29,754 bases of DNA from Candidatus Fermentithermobacillaceae bacterium UBA3951 (GTDB lineage: Bacteria; Bacillota; Sulfobacillia; Fermentithermobacillales; Fermentithermobacillaceae). Below, piece after piece: positions 8,901-16,703 of this stretch; within the stretch, counting starts at the first letter, position 1; each line of letters opens with the position of its first letter. The position numbers and the translations under genes were made by a program. Below the pieces are notes generated by a model. That model worked only from the letters and a program-made list of their open reading frames with translations, did no database searches and had not been told where the DNA came from. The DNA lies in NCBI GenBank assembly GCA_002385465.1, contig DGDN01000023.1, positions 1-29,754 on the forward strand, given 5' to 3'.

Positions 8901-9143
8901 GTCTCCAAAGTCCAGACTACGAGGAAGAACAAGGGGTTCAACGTGACGGACCACATAAGGATGTCTATAGAGAGCGACGCGGTGGTCGGCGAGGCCGTCA
9001 GGGCTCACAGGGACTATATCACCGGAGACACCCTGTGTGACGAGCTCGAATTCAAGGAAGCCGAAGTCGCTCCGGCCGGTGCTTGGGATCTGAATGGTCA
9101 CAAGGCCCTGATCACCATCGAGAACCTGAACCAAACCAAATAG
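5937..9143 (+). CDS. ileS: Isoleucyl-tRNA synthetase (IleS2-like, eukaryal/archaeal type)
   Basis: Charges tRNA-Ile with isoleucine in the cytoplasm. The product has 1068 residues. The class I signatures are the HIGH-equivalent PGIHH at residues 56-60 and KMSKS at 597-601. The editing (CP1) domain lies between them and includes the WTTTPWTLPSN sequence. Cysteine pairs (CPRCG, CWRC, CEECG) suggest zinc sites. The anticodon-binding region and a long C-terminal extension of the IleS2 class follow. The overall length and the TANGKPGIHH motif point to the IleS2 class, members of which are often less sensitive to mupirocin. The ATG at 5937 is chosen because AAGGAGGA lies 6 bases upstream. Expression is controlled by the T-box leader. 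The gene is single and converges with the CPBP protease gene 12 bp downstream. Confidence 0.97.
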   Translation: MALFKEVDPKRSVNDVENRILQYWKDNDIAMKSVAVREGSPRWIFYEGPPTANGKPGIHHLMSRTLKDIACRYKTMQGFQVHRKAGWDTHGLPVEIEVEKELGLTCKPDIEAYGIEKFNSACRESVLTYERLWREFTERTGYWVDLDNPYITMDNDYVETVWWILKRYFEEDLIYEGHKILPYCPRCGTPLASHEVAQGYKDETIDSIYVRLKVRGRPNEYLLIWTTTPWTLPSNVTVTVNPESTYVRARLGDDIYYLVKDRVEAVLGKDAEILEEFPGKDLEYLEYEQLFPFVDVEKLDAKAFYVTLGDYVMTTEGTGLVHTAPAYGEDDYKTCQKYGIPLVHLVDEQGRFVSDVTEWAGEFVKEADPKITRRLRDEGKLFKKERVTHSYPHCWRCDTPLLYYARKSWYIATTKYKDKLIAANKEVRWYPEHVGKGRFGDWLENLVDWSLSRNRYWGTPLNIWRCEECGELASIGSRQELAERAVEKVDPETIDLHRPFVDEIHLRCSCGGLMTRTPEVIDCWFDSGSMPFGQWHYPFEHKDDFQELFPADFICEGLDQTRGWFYSLMAISTFLFGRSSFKSVLVNDLVLDKDGQKMSKSKGNVVDPWDMIDKFGVDALRWYLVAVSPPWVPTRFDEDGVREVASRFFGTLLNVYAFFTLYANIDGINPNELSIPVKDRPEIDRWVISRMNSLAKDIREDMESYELTKVVRSISEFVVDEVSNWYVRRNRERFWSNEFDLDKKAAYVTLHEVLVGVAKMMAPFAPYLAEDIYLNLTHGKALESVHFELYPEPDESLIDKALEDKMGLAIRLVSLGRAVRNKVQIKTRQPLSKVLVNGKSRPILEPVEDLVKEELNVKAVEYVDDLGRYVDYEVKLNLPVAGPKFGKKLRSIAAALSSGNPSEMVERLEREGRIVVEIPHGAEPKDDGSAAKGDSVSGREQIILVPEDLQVRITPREGFAVETAGDTFAILDTEITRDLMLEGIAREIVSKVQTTRKNKGFNVTDHIRMSIESDAVVGEAVRAHRDYITGDTLCDELEFKEAEVAPAGAWDLNGHKALITIENLNQTK

Positions 9144-9155
9144 GGGTGCCAGGAG

Positions 9156-10058
9156 TTACGGAGTTACAACAGGCTCACCTGTCACCGTTGTAAGGACTAT
9201 GGCAGCGACGGTGAGGGCGAGCTCGAGCACGACCAGGATATATGACCAGTGCCGGAAGAGTAGCTTGAAGTTCTTGCCGAACCTAGGACGGGACCCGAAG
9301 TCGCGGAACACTTTTTTTACGTCATGCCAGAGTCCCGCGATTTCGGGCCTTATTCTTAGGACCAGGAGCACTCCGGAAACGCAGATCGCGTAGTAGAGGA
9401 CTTCGGCGACGTCCCCTCCGTATTTGTTGCCTATGGCCGTGAGCAGGCACATGGAGGAGTTCCCGGCGGCATGGAAGACAATCGCGGGCAGTATGGAATC
9501 ATGCCTTGCCGTTAGTATGCCCGCTATGACGCCAACTAGGAAAGCCCCCAAAACGCCTACGGGATGGTGAAGCAGGGCGAAGAAAATCGCAGGCAGCACC
9601 ACTGCCCAACCGGTGCCAAGCCGCCTCAGCGCGTACGAAAAGAAGCCTCTCCAGAACATCTCTTCTGCTACGGGGACTAGGATGCAGGTCGATACGATCT
9701 CCGAGAAAGGAAGAGAACTGTCGACCGGAGAGGGAAACAGCTTTCCCCAACGACTGACAGAGCCGCGGGTGACCAGGTCAACACCTTCGAGCGCCAAGAC
9801 CTCGAGCGACCAAAAAACCACTGCAAGGGCTATAGGAAAGGCCAACACCGAAGGACTCACGGGATTCAGGCGGAATACCTGAGCCGGCGCGGCTCGCTTT
9901 CGCGAGATTACGAACCAGGACGTAAGGCAAAACACTACTGCGGCGGGCAGCCACTCGGCTATGGTCCCATTCAGGAAGAGACCCACGAGGACCATGCCCA
10001 GAAGGTGGGCTTTGGGCGGGTCAAAAGGGTCTATCTGGCCCTCATTTCTTTCTGTCAA
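9156..10058 (-). CDS. CPBP family intramembrane metalloprotease (CAAX protease/Abi type)
   Basis: A 300-residue polytopic membrane protein with the three CPBP/Abi motifs in order: EEMFWR (E132, E133, R137), FALLHH (H164) and HAAGN (H196, N200). In the family these residues coordinate metal and catalyse intramembrane proteolysis. Several hydrophobic segments surround them. Bacterial members act in protein processing, bacteriocin self-immunity or stress; which applies here is unknown. The TTG start at 10058 is chosen for a GGAG sequence 8 bases upstream; the frame extends to 10136, but that part overlaps probable upstream control DNA. A further hydrophobic segment at the C-terminus (ILVVLELALTVAAIVL) is a likely extra membrane helix. 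Confidence 0.8.
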   Translation of the reverse strand: MTERNEGQIDPFDPPKAHLLGMVLVGLFLNGTIAEWLPAAVVFCLTSWFVISRKRAAPAQVFRLNPVSPSVLAFPIALAVVFWSLEVLALEGVDLVTRGSVSRWGKLFPSPVDSSLPFSEIVSTCILVPVAEEMFWRGFFSYALRRLGTGWAVVLPAIFFALLHHPVGVLGAFLVGVIAGILTARHDSILPAIVFHAAGNSSMCLLTAIGNKYGGDVAEVLYYAICVSGVLLVLRIRPEIAGLWHDVKKVFRDFGSRPRFGKNFKLLFRHWSYILVVLELALTVAAIVLTTVTGEPVVTP

Positions 10059-10433
10059 CGCTTCGCTCCGCTGGCTCTTATGCAACACTATAATACCACC
10101 CACCGGAAACATATTCGACGGGCGGAGACCCAACATCCTCTACGTCACGATCTCGGTAAGATCTGGCGAAGAAAAAGGGGATGAGCGTGAGCCCATCCCA
10201 CCGTCCTCCGAGCCTTCTCGCATAGACCCGGAGAACCGTATAGGAGCGGTGAAAGAGGCTGAGGTGCACAACTTGTGCTCGTGCGCACAGGCACAACCCC
10301 TTCAAGCACAACATATCATCGTACACCCAGAAGAGCAACCTCTTGTCGGTTAATCAGCTAATTATTTCTCGAACCGGCATATGGGGGTCTCTTCCCTCTC
10401 GTGTAAGCTGCGGAATCTTGGGGTTTATGGGCG
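10059..10433. other. Intergenic region with GCACAA repeats, no gene recognised
   Basis: About 375 bp between the CPBP gene and the end of the MFS gene (both on the minus strand). Reading frames present on both strands have no family resemblance. The notable structure is a cluster at 10266-10311: a 13-base palindrome GCACAA-C-TTGTGC (10266-10278), the palindrome GTGCGCAC (10281-10288) and two more GCACAA copies at 10291 and 10306. This could be a regulator site for the CPBP gene. Confidence 0.3.
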
Positions 10434-11738
10434 CTATCTGCTTTCTGTGCTCATGCACTTACGCGAGTCGGGCATTTTCCAAGCGACGATGCATCCGATA
10501 AACGCGATAGATGCCTCTAGAGCGAACAAAGCAGGGTATCCGGCCCGGGCGAGTAGCCAGCCTCCTGCCATGGTAAGCAGAGTAAGAGGCGCCGCGATAG
10601 TGTTCAGAAGACCAATCAGCGTGGCTCGCACGTTTTCTTTGGCGACGTCAAGCGTATAGTTTGTGAAGCCGATCCATATTCCTCCGAAAGCTCCGCCCAG
10701 ACAGAAGTACAAGAGGAAGTATGCTGCGTAGGCGAGCGCCGTGAGGCCCCCGAAGAACGCCGCCCTTGCTATCAGGGCGAGAGAGCCTGTTCCAAGTACC
10801 ATCACCGCTACAAGCCTTATTACCCAAACGGCTCCTCTCTTGTCCCCCAGGTAGCCCCACAGGGGACCTCCCACAACGTTTCCGACCATCTGTGCCGAGA
10901 CAAACAGCCCAACAGTCGCAGCGGGAAAACCCAGATCCTTCTGGGCGTGGATGGCGAAGAACGGCAGGGCGAGGTACAGGCAGCCAAGCAGAACCCTGAC
11001 CAGTATGAGCCTTCGGAACAGGGGGTTCTTGCTCCAGGCTTCGGGTAGCCGGCGGAGGTACTCGCCCATCGGCACTATCCGGTCCGGTTCTCGTGCGGGG
11101 GGCTCCTTAAGGAAGTGCATGGCTCCAAGCGAGCCGTAGAGCCCCAGAGCGCCCAGGCCCATAACTATGGCGTAGTTCAAAGGGTACCTCGTTTCCATGG
11201 CCAAGAGATAACGGGTCAGGAATCCGGCCGCGAAAGCAGAGATGCCTCCGAGCGCCTGCATGGTGCCAAAGAGACCGGCACGAGTCTCGGCAGGTATTGT
11301 CCTGGCGACCAAGTCCATCCAGGGTAAGCCGCTGAAGCCGTCGGCGAAGGCAGTTAGGACCAAGCACAGGTAGAAGATCCCCAAAGCGAGTACTTTGTTG
11401 GTTCTTGCCAAGAGAGCCGAGAGGGCCATACCTGCTGCGGCTGCCCTCATGACGTGGCCCGTCGCAATCATGAAGGGTTTCTTTCTGGGTAACCTTTGTA
11501 TGTAACCGGCTACGAAGATCTGCGGCACCAGGTACCCAAAACCGCGGAGTGTGCTCACCAGGCCGATGAGCAAGGGTGAAGCGGTCAGAGTGCTTACATA
11601 GGTCGGAAGGACGCTGTTCCCGTCTATGAAAGATGAGCCCAGGCTGAAGAAAGTGCCGTCAGCGATGAAAAACCTCCTATTATGTGCCGCTACAGCGGCC
11701 TTCTCGTCGTTCGGTGTCTGTATTTCTGTAACCGCCAC
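10434..11738 (-). CDS. Major facilitator superfamily transporter
   Basis: A 434-residue integral membrane protein with about 12 predicted helices in two halves joined by a charged loop near residues 210-240 (LKEPPAREPDRIVPMGEYLRR). The N-terminal GTFFSLGSSFIDGNSVLP segment, the basic QRLPRKKP loop between helices 2 and 3, and the PWMDLVARTIPAETRAGLFG segment match MFS organisation. The substrate cannot be read; drug or sugar efflux are possible. The GTG start at 11738 has GGAGG 8 bases upstream. It shares layout with the second MFS gene at 17000-18259 (helix-1 acidic Asp-Gly, PW/AW motif, RGxFFG-like motif). The gene stands alone; the upstream 106 bp contain an inverted repeat ACTGC-GT-GCAGT. 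Confidence 0.85.
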   Translation of the reverse strand: MAVTEIQTPNDEKAAVAAHNRRFFIADGTFFSLGSSFIDGNSVLPTYVSTLTASPLLIGLVSTLRGFGYLVPQIFVAGYIQRLPRKKPFMIATGHVMRAAAAGMALSALLARTNKVLALGIFYLCLVLTAFADGFSGLPWMDLVARTIPAETRAGLFGTMQALGGISAFAAGFLTRYLLAMETRYPLNYAIVMGLGALGLYGSLGAMHFLKEPPAREPDRIVPMGEYLRRLPEAWSKNPLFRRLILVRVLLGCLYLALPFFAIHAQKDLGFPAATVGLFVSAQMVGNVVGGPLWGYLGDKRGAVWVIRLVAVMVLGTGSLALIARAAFFGGLTALAYAAYFLLYFCLGGAFGGIWIGFTNYTLDVAKENVRATLIGLLNTIAAPLTLLTMAGGWLLARAGYPALFALEASIAFIGCIVAWKMPDSRKCMSTESR

Positions 11739-11844
11739 TAAAGGAACCTCCGGAGTTAACTAGACTACACCACATTACACTACCACAAGCTAAGTAATAC
11801 TGCGTGCAGTGCCGCTGCCATTGCCAACCCCGGGCTAACTCGTC

Positions 11845-12258
11845 CTACCCCAACGCCTTGTTACAGATACGCCCCGATGGGGTTTTCCCGTCAAAATACG
11901 GAAGACGGTAGATACCGTATCCGCCTGGGATGAGGTTCGTGTCCACGATATCCCCATAAACGGTACGAGTGGTGAAAGTGAAATAGCAGGCGTCGTCAGT
12001 CAGCGCGCTCTCGGACCGGATAGAAAACGAATCGCTATCGGTGCTCTTTAACCCGTAAGAGATCCCTCTGCCGCCCGCGCCTTTACTGACGGATATCTCG
12101 ACTTGTTCATCTGCGATTACCGGAATCTTGAAAAAGTCCCTGAAACCAAGGATTACATATGTGTCGGTCCCTGGCTCAGTATTACTTACCCACCGGCTGG
12201 CCTCACCGAGTGGCAAGAGGCTGTGCAGGAAGCCGCTTCGGTAGAACGCTAGAAACAC
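11845..12258 (-). pseudogene. Unrecognised protein remnant, C-terminal part, beta-rich
   Basis: Open frame of 137 residues whose coding-like character continues upstream of its first start codon (in the frame reading PFLLRVDPALTSGQTVFLA) into the GntR fragment without a start. The sequence is soluble, rich in Ser, Thr, Gly and beta-formers, and ends with a PYFDGK-containing tail. I do not recognise the family. No good ribosome-binding site is seen before the GTG at 12258. Together with the truncated regulator directly upstream, this suggests the C-terminal end of a larger protein, fused by deletion to the regulator gene. It could still be a small intact hypothetical gene. Confidence 0.4.
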
Positions 12259-12290
12259 CGTCTGCCCGCTTGTGAGGGCCGGGTCTACCC

Positions 12291-12431
12291 TTAGGAGGAA
12301 AGGACTCGTCTTGACGGCAACTCGTCCCCATTTCGGATACAGCCCGCGACGATCCCGCGTTTCACAAACAGCAAGATCTGCAGGTAGATGGGGCTGCCGT
12401 CTTCTATACGAAAACCATCAAAAGAAACCAT
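12291..12431 (-). pseudogene. Truncated GntR-family transcriptional regulator (N-terminal fragment)
   Basis: A 46-residue frame reading SPIYLQILLFVKRGIV then GDELPSRRVLSS before a TAA stop. This is the start of a GntR winged-helix domain (YtrA-like proteins: P-IY-Q-I---I..G...GD-LPS.R.L), cut exactly where the recognition helix should begin. The intact family members have about 120 or more residues. The rest is missing, and the following sequence in another frame belongs to a different protein. It therefore looks like a deletion scar and should not bind DNA. Confidence 0.6.
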
Positions 12432-12674
12432 GGCGTATCCACGCTCTTCCCCGAAACCCGTACCGTGTTGGTCGTGTATCACCGCGCACAACTGTATTAT
12501 ATGAGTAATACGGTTGTCTGTCACGAGGGCTCAGGATACTCTCGATCCCACACAGATATTGGCGCCGCATAGCATGTCCCTTCTAGACCGGTTTGTGGTT
12601 TATACTGTAAGGGCATGCGTTGCATCATGAACGGAGATGACGTTTGTACACCGTAGCACCTTGGAGGGTCGTAG

Positions 12675-13457
12675 GTGAAGGCCGTATTCTTCGATCTGGG
12701 CGGGACTTTGTGGGCTCCCTTCGGACATCTCACCAAGGAGGAAGTAGTAGAGTCTGCGGCCGGAAAAGCGGCTGAGAGGCTACCGGACTACCTTTTCGAA
12801 GGTTTGTCTCCGGGTGAGGCCGTCCGCCTTCGCCGGGAGTTCGAGTCGAGTCTCGTGTCGGGCATGTCTAAGGCGGTGCTTGACCGCAGCGAAGCCCTCA
12901 AGCGCGGAGATTTCTCCCATGCTTCCTTCGCGGAGGTAAGCGTCCACGTGCTCGTTAGGGAGGCCATCCGCCTTGTTTTCGGCAAAGAGGTGTCCGGTTC
13001 GCTGCTTGCCGACGAGTTCGGCCGCGACCTCACCAGGTACTCTACGCCTTACCCTGAATCCGAGGGAGTACTCGCCGGGCTTAAGGCCGAGTTTCCGGGT
13101 ATACGTGTGGGCATCGTCTCCAACACGGCGATCCAGCCCCACGTGCTCGACGAGTTCTTGAGGGAGTGCAGGCTGTACCCTTACACCGATTTCAGGGTGT
13201 ACAGTTCGGCTGTCGGATGGCGCAAGCCGCATCCTGCCATCTATGAGGCCGCGCTCAGAGAGGCAGGTGTGCTCTCGCATGAAGTCGTTTTCGTAGGCGA
13301 CAGCATCTTCGAGGACATCAGCGCACCGAAGCGCATGGGGATGAAGGCTGTCTTTTGTCAAAGGCGACCTGTCGATGAACACTCCGGCGCCGATGCTGTC
13401 GTCGCCGATCTCGCCTTGGTACCCGAATTGATCAAACGGTTCACTATAGGCCGGTAG
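12675..13457 (+). CDS. HAD-superfamily hydrolase (subfamily IA-like)
   Basis: A 260-residue HAD-fold protein. Motif I reads FFDLGGTLW: nucleophile D7 is present, but the usual second Asp is Gly9, as in a subset of HAD-IA proteins. Motif II is S149 (GIVSNTA), motif III K184 (RKPHPAIY) and motif IV D209 with D214 (VGDSIFED). A large helical cap occupies residues about 20-110. Cytoplasmic; substrate unknown. Loss of the second motif I Asp removes the normal acid/base of phosphatases, so the reaction may differ. The GTG start at 12675 has GGAGGG 6-7 bases upstream. The gene stands alone; the hairpin downstream belongs to the opposite-strand tRNA. Confidence 0.82.
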   Translation: MKAVFFDLGGTLWAPFGHLTKEEVVESAAGKAAERLPDYLFEGLSPGEAVRLRREFESSLVSGMSKAVLDRSEALKRGDFSHASFAEVSVHVLVREAIRLVFGKEVSGSLLADEFGRDLTRYSTPYPESEGVLAGLKAEFPGIRVGIVSNTAIQPHVLDEFLRECRLYPYTDFRVYSSAVGWRKPHPAIYEAALREAGVLSHEVVFVGDSIFEDISAPKRMGMKAVFCQRRPVDEHSGADAVVADLALVPELIKRFTIGR

Positions 13458-13510
13458 GCCGGCGACGCAGTCCGCTCTCCTGTGCGAGGGAACCATGTCA
13501 TGTCAGTCAG

Positions 13511-13549
13511 CAAAAAGAAACATATCTTGTCACTCCCGGACAAGATATG
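13511..13549 (-). terminator. Intrinsic terminator of the tRNA-Leu(GAG) transcript
   Basis: On the minus strand a perfect 11-bp stem (CATATCTTGTC / GACAAGATATG, + coordinates 13521-13531 and 13539-13549) with a 7-base loop is followed by TTTCTTTTTG. It lies about 42 bp past the CCA end of the tRNA. It may also weakly stop the convergent HAD transcript. Confidence 0.85.
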
Positions 13550-13591
13550 GGTAAAATAACAACTGCTCCAGCAGGGTTCATGTTCATTTTA

Positions 13592-13676
13592 TGGTGTCGG
13601 GAGGGGGACTTGAACCCCCACGGTGTTCACCATACGCCCCTCAAACGTACGCGTCTGCCAGTTCCGCCATCCCGAC
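13592..13676 (-). tRNA. tRNA-Leu (anticodon GAG)
   Basis: An 85-nt tRNA including an encoded CCA (13592-13594). The acceptor stem is GTCGGGA / TCCCGAC with discriminator A. The D-arm contains GGAACTGGCAGA. The anticodon stem is TACGT / GCGTA with loop TTGAGGG (anticodon GAG), followed by a long variable arm and a GGTTCAAGTCC T-arm. The long variable arm and A73 fit leucine. It reads CUC and CUU codons. A consensus promoter precedes it and a strong terminator follows. Confidence 0.95.
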
Positions 13677-13695
13677 ACGGAAGTCAGCAAGAACC

Positions 13696-13724
13696 ATCAT
13701 ACTAGTCCCGGAACAACGTGTCAA
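13696..13724 (-). promoter_or_regulatory. Sigma-A promoter for tRNA-Leu(GAG)
   Basis: On the minus strand TTGACA (13719-13724) and TATGAT (13696-13701) are separated by exactly 17 bp. The expected start lies only about 12 bp before the mature tRNA 5' end. Confidence 0.85.
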
Positions 13725-13791
13725 CATGCGTTTTTCGCCAATGTGCGGGCGATCCCGTGCACTCACAAGGGACTGTCTTCCGGCCCGTGAC

Positions 13792-14622
13792 CTACAGTCC
13801 ACTTACTCTGGTGACTTCTATACCCATCTCCTCGAGTCTCTTGATGAAAGGATTGATACCTGCCAGGTCCGATGCGATATGCCCGGAAACCACCAAGTTC
13901 TTTCCCGTCGGGAACTCCGCCTGGAGCTTGGGAATCTCAGCCGGCCCTATGTGGATATAAACCACCGTGTCTACTCCGTTTCGGAAATAGACGCTTGCCA
14001 GAGCCGCCCCTCCATTGGTCCCCGCCCCGTGGGCTACGACTGTCTTCCCCGCCTTGTTGGAGCCCTTGCCTAGCCTAATCTCTACGTTGGTCGGAGCGTT
14101 CCGTATCTCTTCAATCGTATTGAGGGCCGCGACGACATCGTCTACAGTGGCGTCCGGTCCGCAGTGGGCATGAATCGCGTCCTGCATGCGCTTCCGCCCT
14201 ATTTCGTCCAGGGGATTGTGGATGCTGAGGTAAGGCATGTTGAGGAGCCGCGCGAAAGAAGGTGCGTGGTCGTAGTTTGCCGAGTGCCTGGCAAGGCGCT
14301 GGTTGTGTTTGATCCTCTCGATTACTTCGCGGACTTCCTTTTCGGGGATGCCGTTTTGCACAGCGATATCCACGTGCAAGTCAAGCACGTCGGGGAAGGT
14401 GAGGACGCTGGGGTCTGGATGGTGGGCCATCACGCAATCATATCCCAGCTGTCTACCTACCAGGAGCTCGGCCACCCCCATGTCGATTCCGAACAGTATC
14501 TTCCTTATGTTCTTGCCAGGGACATGGATTCTGGAATCAGCCGGGAACTTGGTCTGCCCCGCCATCTCCATGGCTATTTTCATGAGCTGTTCGGTGGTGA
14601 CCCCGCTGCCGTTCAGTGCCAT
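13792..14622 (-). CDS. NIF3/DUF34 family dinuclear metal-binding protein
   Basis: A 276-residue member of the NIF3-like family (DUF34), conserved metal-binding proteins forming toroidal hexamers whose biochemical role is still debated. Seen in the sequence: MAHHP with H67 and H68 as metal ligands, an internal NYDHAPSFARLLNMPYLSIHNPLD segment, a VVAHGAGTNGG stretch, and the C-terminal VVSGHIASDLAG motif supplying a further His and Asp. The length fits the short form of the family without the PII-like insert. The ATG start at 14622 is supported by GGAGG about 7 bases upstream. The gene lies upstream of the tRNA-Leu on the same strand, but the tRNA has its own promoter. The sequence does not reveal a pathway. 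Confidence 0.8.
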   Translation of the reverse strand: MALNGSGVTTEQLMKIAMEMAGQTKFPADSRIHVPGKNIRKILFGIDMGVAELLVGRQLGYDCVMAHHPDPSVLTFPDVLDLHVDIAVQNGIPEKEVREVIERIKHNQRLARHSANYDHAPSFARLLNMPYLSIHNPLDEIGRKRMQDAIHAHCGPDATVDDVVAALNTIEEIRNAPTNVEIRLGKGSNKAGKTVVAHGAGTNGGAALASVYFRNGVDTVVYIHIGPAEIPKLQAEFPTGKNLVVSGHIASDLAGINPFIKRLEEMGIEVTRVSGL

Positions 14623-14816
14623 CTTCGTACCTCCGTAGATCGCAAATTGATAGATGAGTCAGTATTGGCCACTGCATGCGGATATCCTTCATACAACTCC
14701 TCTTGGTTGCCTATGGACAAACTGCGGAATCCCATCAAACTCGTGATGAGTGTGTCACGGAGGGCATGCCATGAAAGAATTCCTGCATCGAAAGGTTCGC
14801 GCCGGGACCTTGAACT

Positions 14817-15692
14817 CTAAGACACTATGCGGCAGAGCCTCCCGAGGGCCTTTTCCGCGCATACTCTCCCGGCACTTATGAGGCTCTTCATTTTGGCAGG
14901 TGTCATGAAGCCGGTAACCGAGACTACGTCGGGTTCCAGGATGAGGGTCGCGTATTCATGGAGATAGCGTTTGGTCGTCTCTCTTGTCGAGAGCGAGAAA
15001 CTCCTGGATAAGACTGACATCAAGTTGGTCGGATTCTGCGGGTGTTCCACATGAAGGCCGAGGTCCACGCCTACGGCTTCTTCGGCGCCCATCCGGCGCA
15101 CCTCAAACACCGGGACCATGTCCCTCACGCCTCCGTCCACAAGCGTGAACTCCCCGAATTTCTTAGGTACAAACAAGCCCGGTATAGAGATGCTTGCTCT
15201 CACCGCCTCTGAGATCTTTGCATCGGTCACGTAAATCCTGCCTCTTGCTCTCAGAGACTGGAGCATGCCTCTCGTTCTCGGAGGATCGTTTGTGAAGACC
15301 ACCAGCAGTCCGGATACAAGGTCCACGGAAGTGATGGCCAATGGGATCCTGGCGTCAGAGAGCGATGCCCCTCCTGTAAGCCGGTCTATGGTGGATTCTA
15401 TGAGGGTTCCGCCCACAAGGCCGCCGACACCCATCTGGGCGACCTCCAAGGACCTCGAAAGGGGTTTTACTTCAGCCTCGTAGGCTCCGTCGTTGAAAAA
15501 CACGTCACCGGACTCTTTCTCTATCCTGGTAAGGTCCACGCCGGATGCCCAAAGTCCGGCAATGAGAGCACCTGCGCTCGTCCCCGCGATTACATCGGGG
15601 ACCAATCCACACCTCTCAAGGACTTCGAGGACGCCGATGTGAGCGAGTCCGTAGATCCCCCCGCCTCCAAGGGCAAGCCCCCATTTCCTCAT
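14817..15692 (-). CDS. Patatin-like phospholipase
   Basis: A 291-residue serine lipid acyl hydrolase of the bacterial patatin family (RssA/YlbK type). The family triad elements are all present: the oxyanion-hole glycine run GGGG (residues 9-12), the nucleophile elbow GTSAG with S39, and the catalytic aspartate in DGG (D186). The expected reaction is hydrolysis of acyl esters, such as phospholipids, by a Ser-Asp dyad. No signal peptide is seen. The ATG at 15692 is chosen because it puts the GGGG motif at its usual N-terminal place and follows a G-rich ribosome-binding site; the frame is open to 15752 without a good site. The carbamate kinase gene lies 72 bp upstream on the same strand and may be co-transcribed. 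Confidence 0.88.
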   Translation of the reverse strand: MRKWGLALGGGGIYGLAHIGVLEVLERCGLVPDVIAGTSAGALIAGLWASGVDLTRIEKESGDVFFNDGAYEAEVKPLSRSLEVAQMGVGGLVGGTLIESTIDRLTGGASLSDARIPLAITSVDLVSGLLVVFTNDPPRTRGMLQSLRARGRIYVTDAKISEAVRASISIPGLFVPKKFGEFTLVDGGVRDMVPVFEVRRMGAEEAVGVDLGLHVEHPQNPTNLMSVLSRSFSLSTRETTKRYLHEYATLILEPDVVSVTGFMTPAKMKSLISAGRVCAEKALGRLCRIVS

Positions 15693-15764
15693 GAATATCC
15701 CCCCACATCCAGCTTCACGAATACCGTATGCATGGACATGGAGATATGACATGAAGGAGAAAGG

Positions 15765-16703
15765 CTAGCTTGCGAAAACCCTTGTCCCGGTTTCGCCCCT
15801 TACCGCTTCAAGGACCCTGTCGAGGGCCGAGATTATTGCACTCTTCCCACCGCGCTCTATGAAACGGATTACCGCCTTCACCTTGGGCCCCATGCTTCCT
15901 TTCCCAAAGTGACCTTCGCGTTCGTAGCGCTTTAGTTCATTGAGGCTTACCTCTCCGAGCCATCGCTCTTGGGGGGTGCCGTAGTAGAGCGCCGCGCCGT
16001 TAACATCGGTGAGGATGACGAGCGAATCTGCTCCCACTGCAGCCGCGAGACAATCTGCGCCCAGGTCTTTGTCGATAACCGCCTCGACTCCGCGGAGCAT
16101 TCCCGAATCCTCTATGACGGGAATCCCTCCCCCGCCGACGGATATGACGACGTGCCCGGCATCTACGAGAGCCTTTATTGATGCAGACTCGACAATCCCT
16201 TTGGGATCGGGTGAAGGTACAACCCTGCGCCACCCTCTTCCACTGTCCTCTATCCAGTTTTCGCCGAACTCCCGTTGCCTGGCTTCCGCGTGACGCCGGT
16301 CTTTGAAAGGACCTACGGGTTTCGTCGGGTTCTTAAACGCCGGGTCGGATTTGTCCACCAGAGTCTGAGTGACCACCGTGCAGACGGGGATATGAAGCCC
16401 GTTTTCGTGAAGGGCGTTTCGCAGCTGGGATTGAATCATATACCCAATCAACCCTTGGCTTTCAGCCCCGCATACATCCATCGGCATTGGCGGTACCATC
16501 GCGCTTCCAAGCTCGTTCTGGATTAGGATGTTTCCTACCTGTGGCCCATTGCCGTGAGTAATGACTACCCTGTTTCCTTCCTTGATAAGTCTCGCTATCT
16601 GTGTGGCTGTCCTTCGTACATTCCGAAGTTGTTCACCGAATGTCCCCTTCTCTCCACGTGCGAGAATGGCGTTACCGCCCAAAGCAACGACGATGGTCTG
16701 CAC
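15765..16703 (-). CDS. arcC: Carbamate kinase
   Basis: A 312-residue amino-acid-kinase-fold enzyme. It catalyses the reversible ATP + carbamate reaction to carbamoyl phosphate and ADP, normally making ATP at the end of arginine, agmatine or purine/allantoin fermentation. Visible motifs: VVALGGNAIL at the N-terminus, VITHGNGPQVG, the CGAESQGLIGY segment, VISVGGGGIPVI, the VIDKDLGAD stretch and the C-terminal HFGKGSMGPKV typical of carbamate kinase. The length matches the family. The GTG start at 16703 follows GGAGGG at about 8 bases and puts the first glycine motif near residue 8. No arginine deiminase or ornithine carbamoyltransferase gene is in the window, so its source of carbamoyl phosphate is unknown. 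Confidence 0.93.
   Translation of the reverse strand: MQTIVVALGGNAILARGEKGTFGEQLRNVRRTATQIARLIKEGNRVVITHGNGPQVGNILIQNELGSAMVPPMPMDVCGAESQGLIGYMIQSQLRNALHENGLHIPVCTVVTQTLVDKSDPAFKNPTKPVGPFKDRRHAEARQREFGENWIEDSGRGWRRVVPSPDPKGIVESASIKALVDAGHVVISVGGGGIPVIEDSGMLRGVEAVIDKDLGADCLAAAVGADSLVILTDVNGAALYYGTPQERWLGEVSLNELKRYEREGHFGKGSMGPKVKAVIRFIERGGKSAIISALDRVLEAVRGETGTRVFAS

Noticed and set aside
14164..14820. 218-residue plus-strand frame opposite the NIF3-like gene
   Set aside because: It is a mirror of the NIF3-like codons, without ribosome-binding site or domain features.
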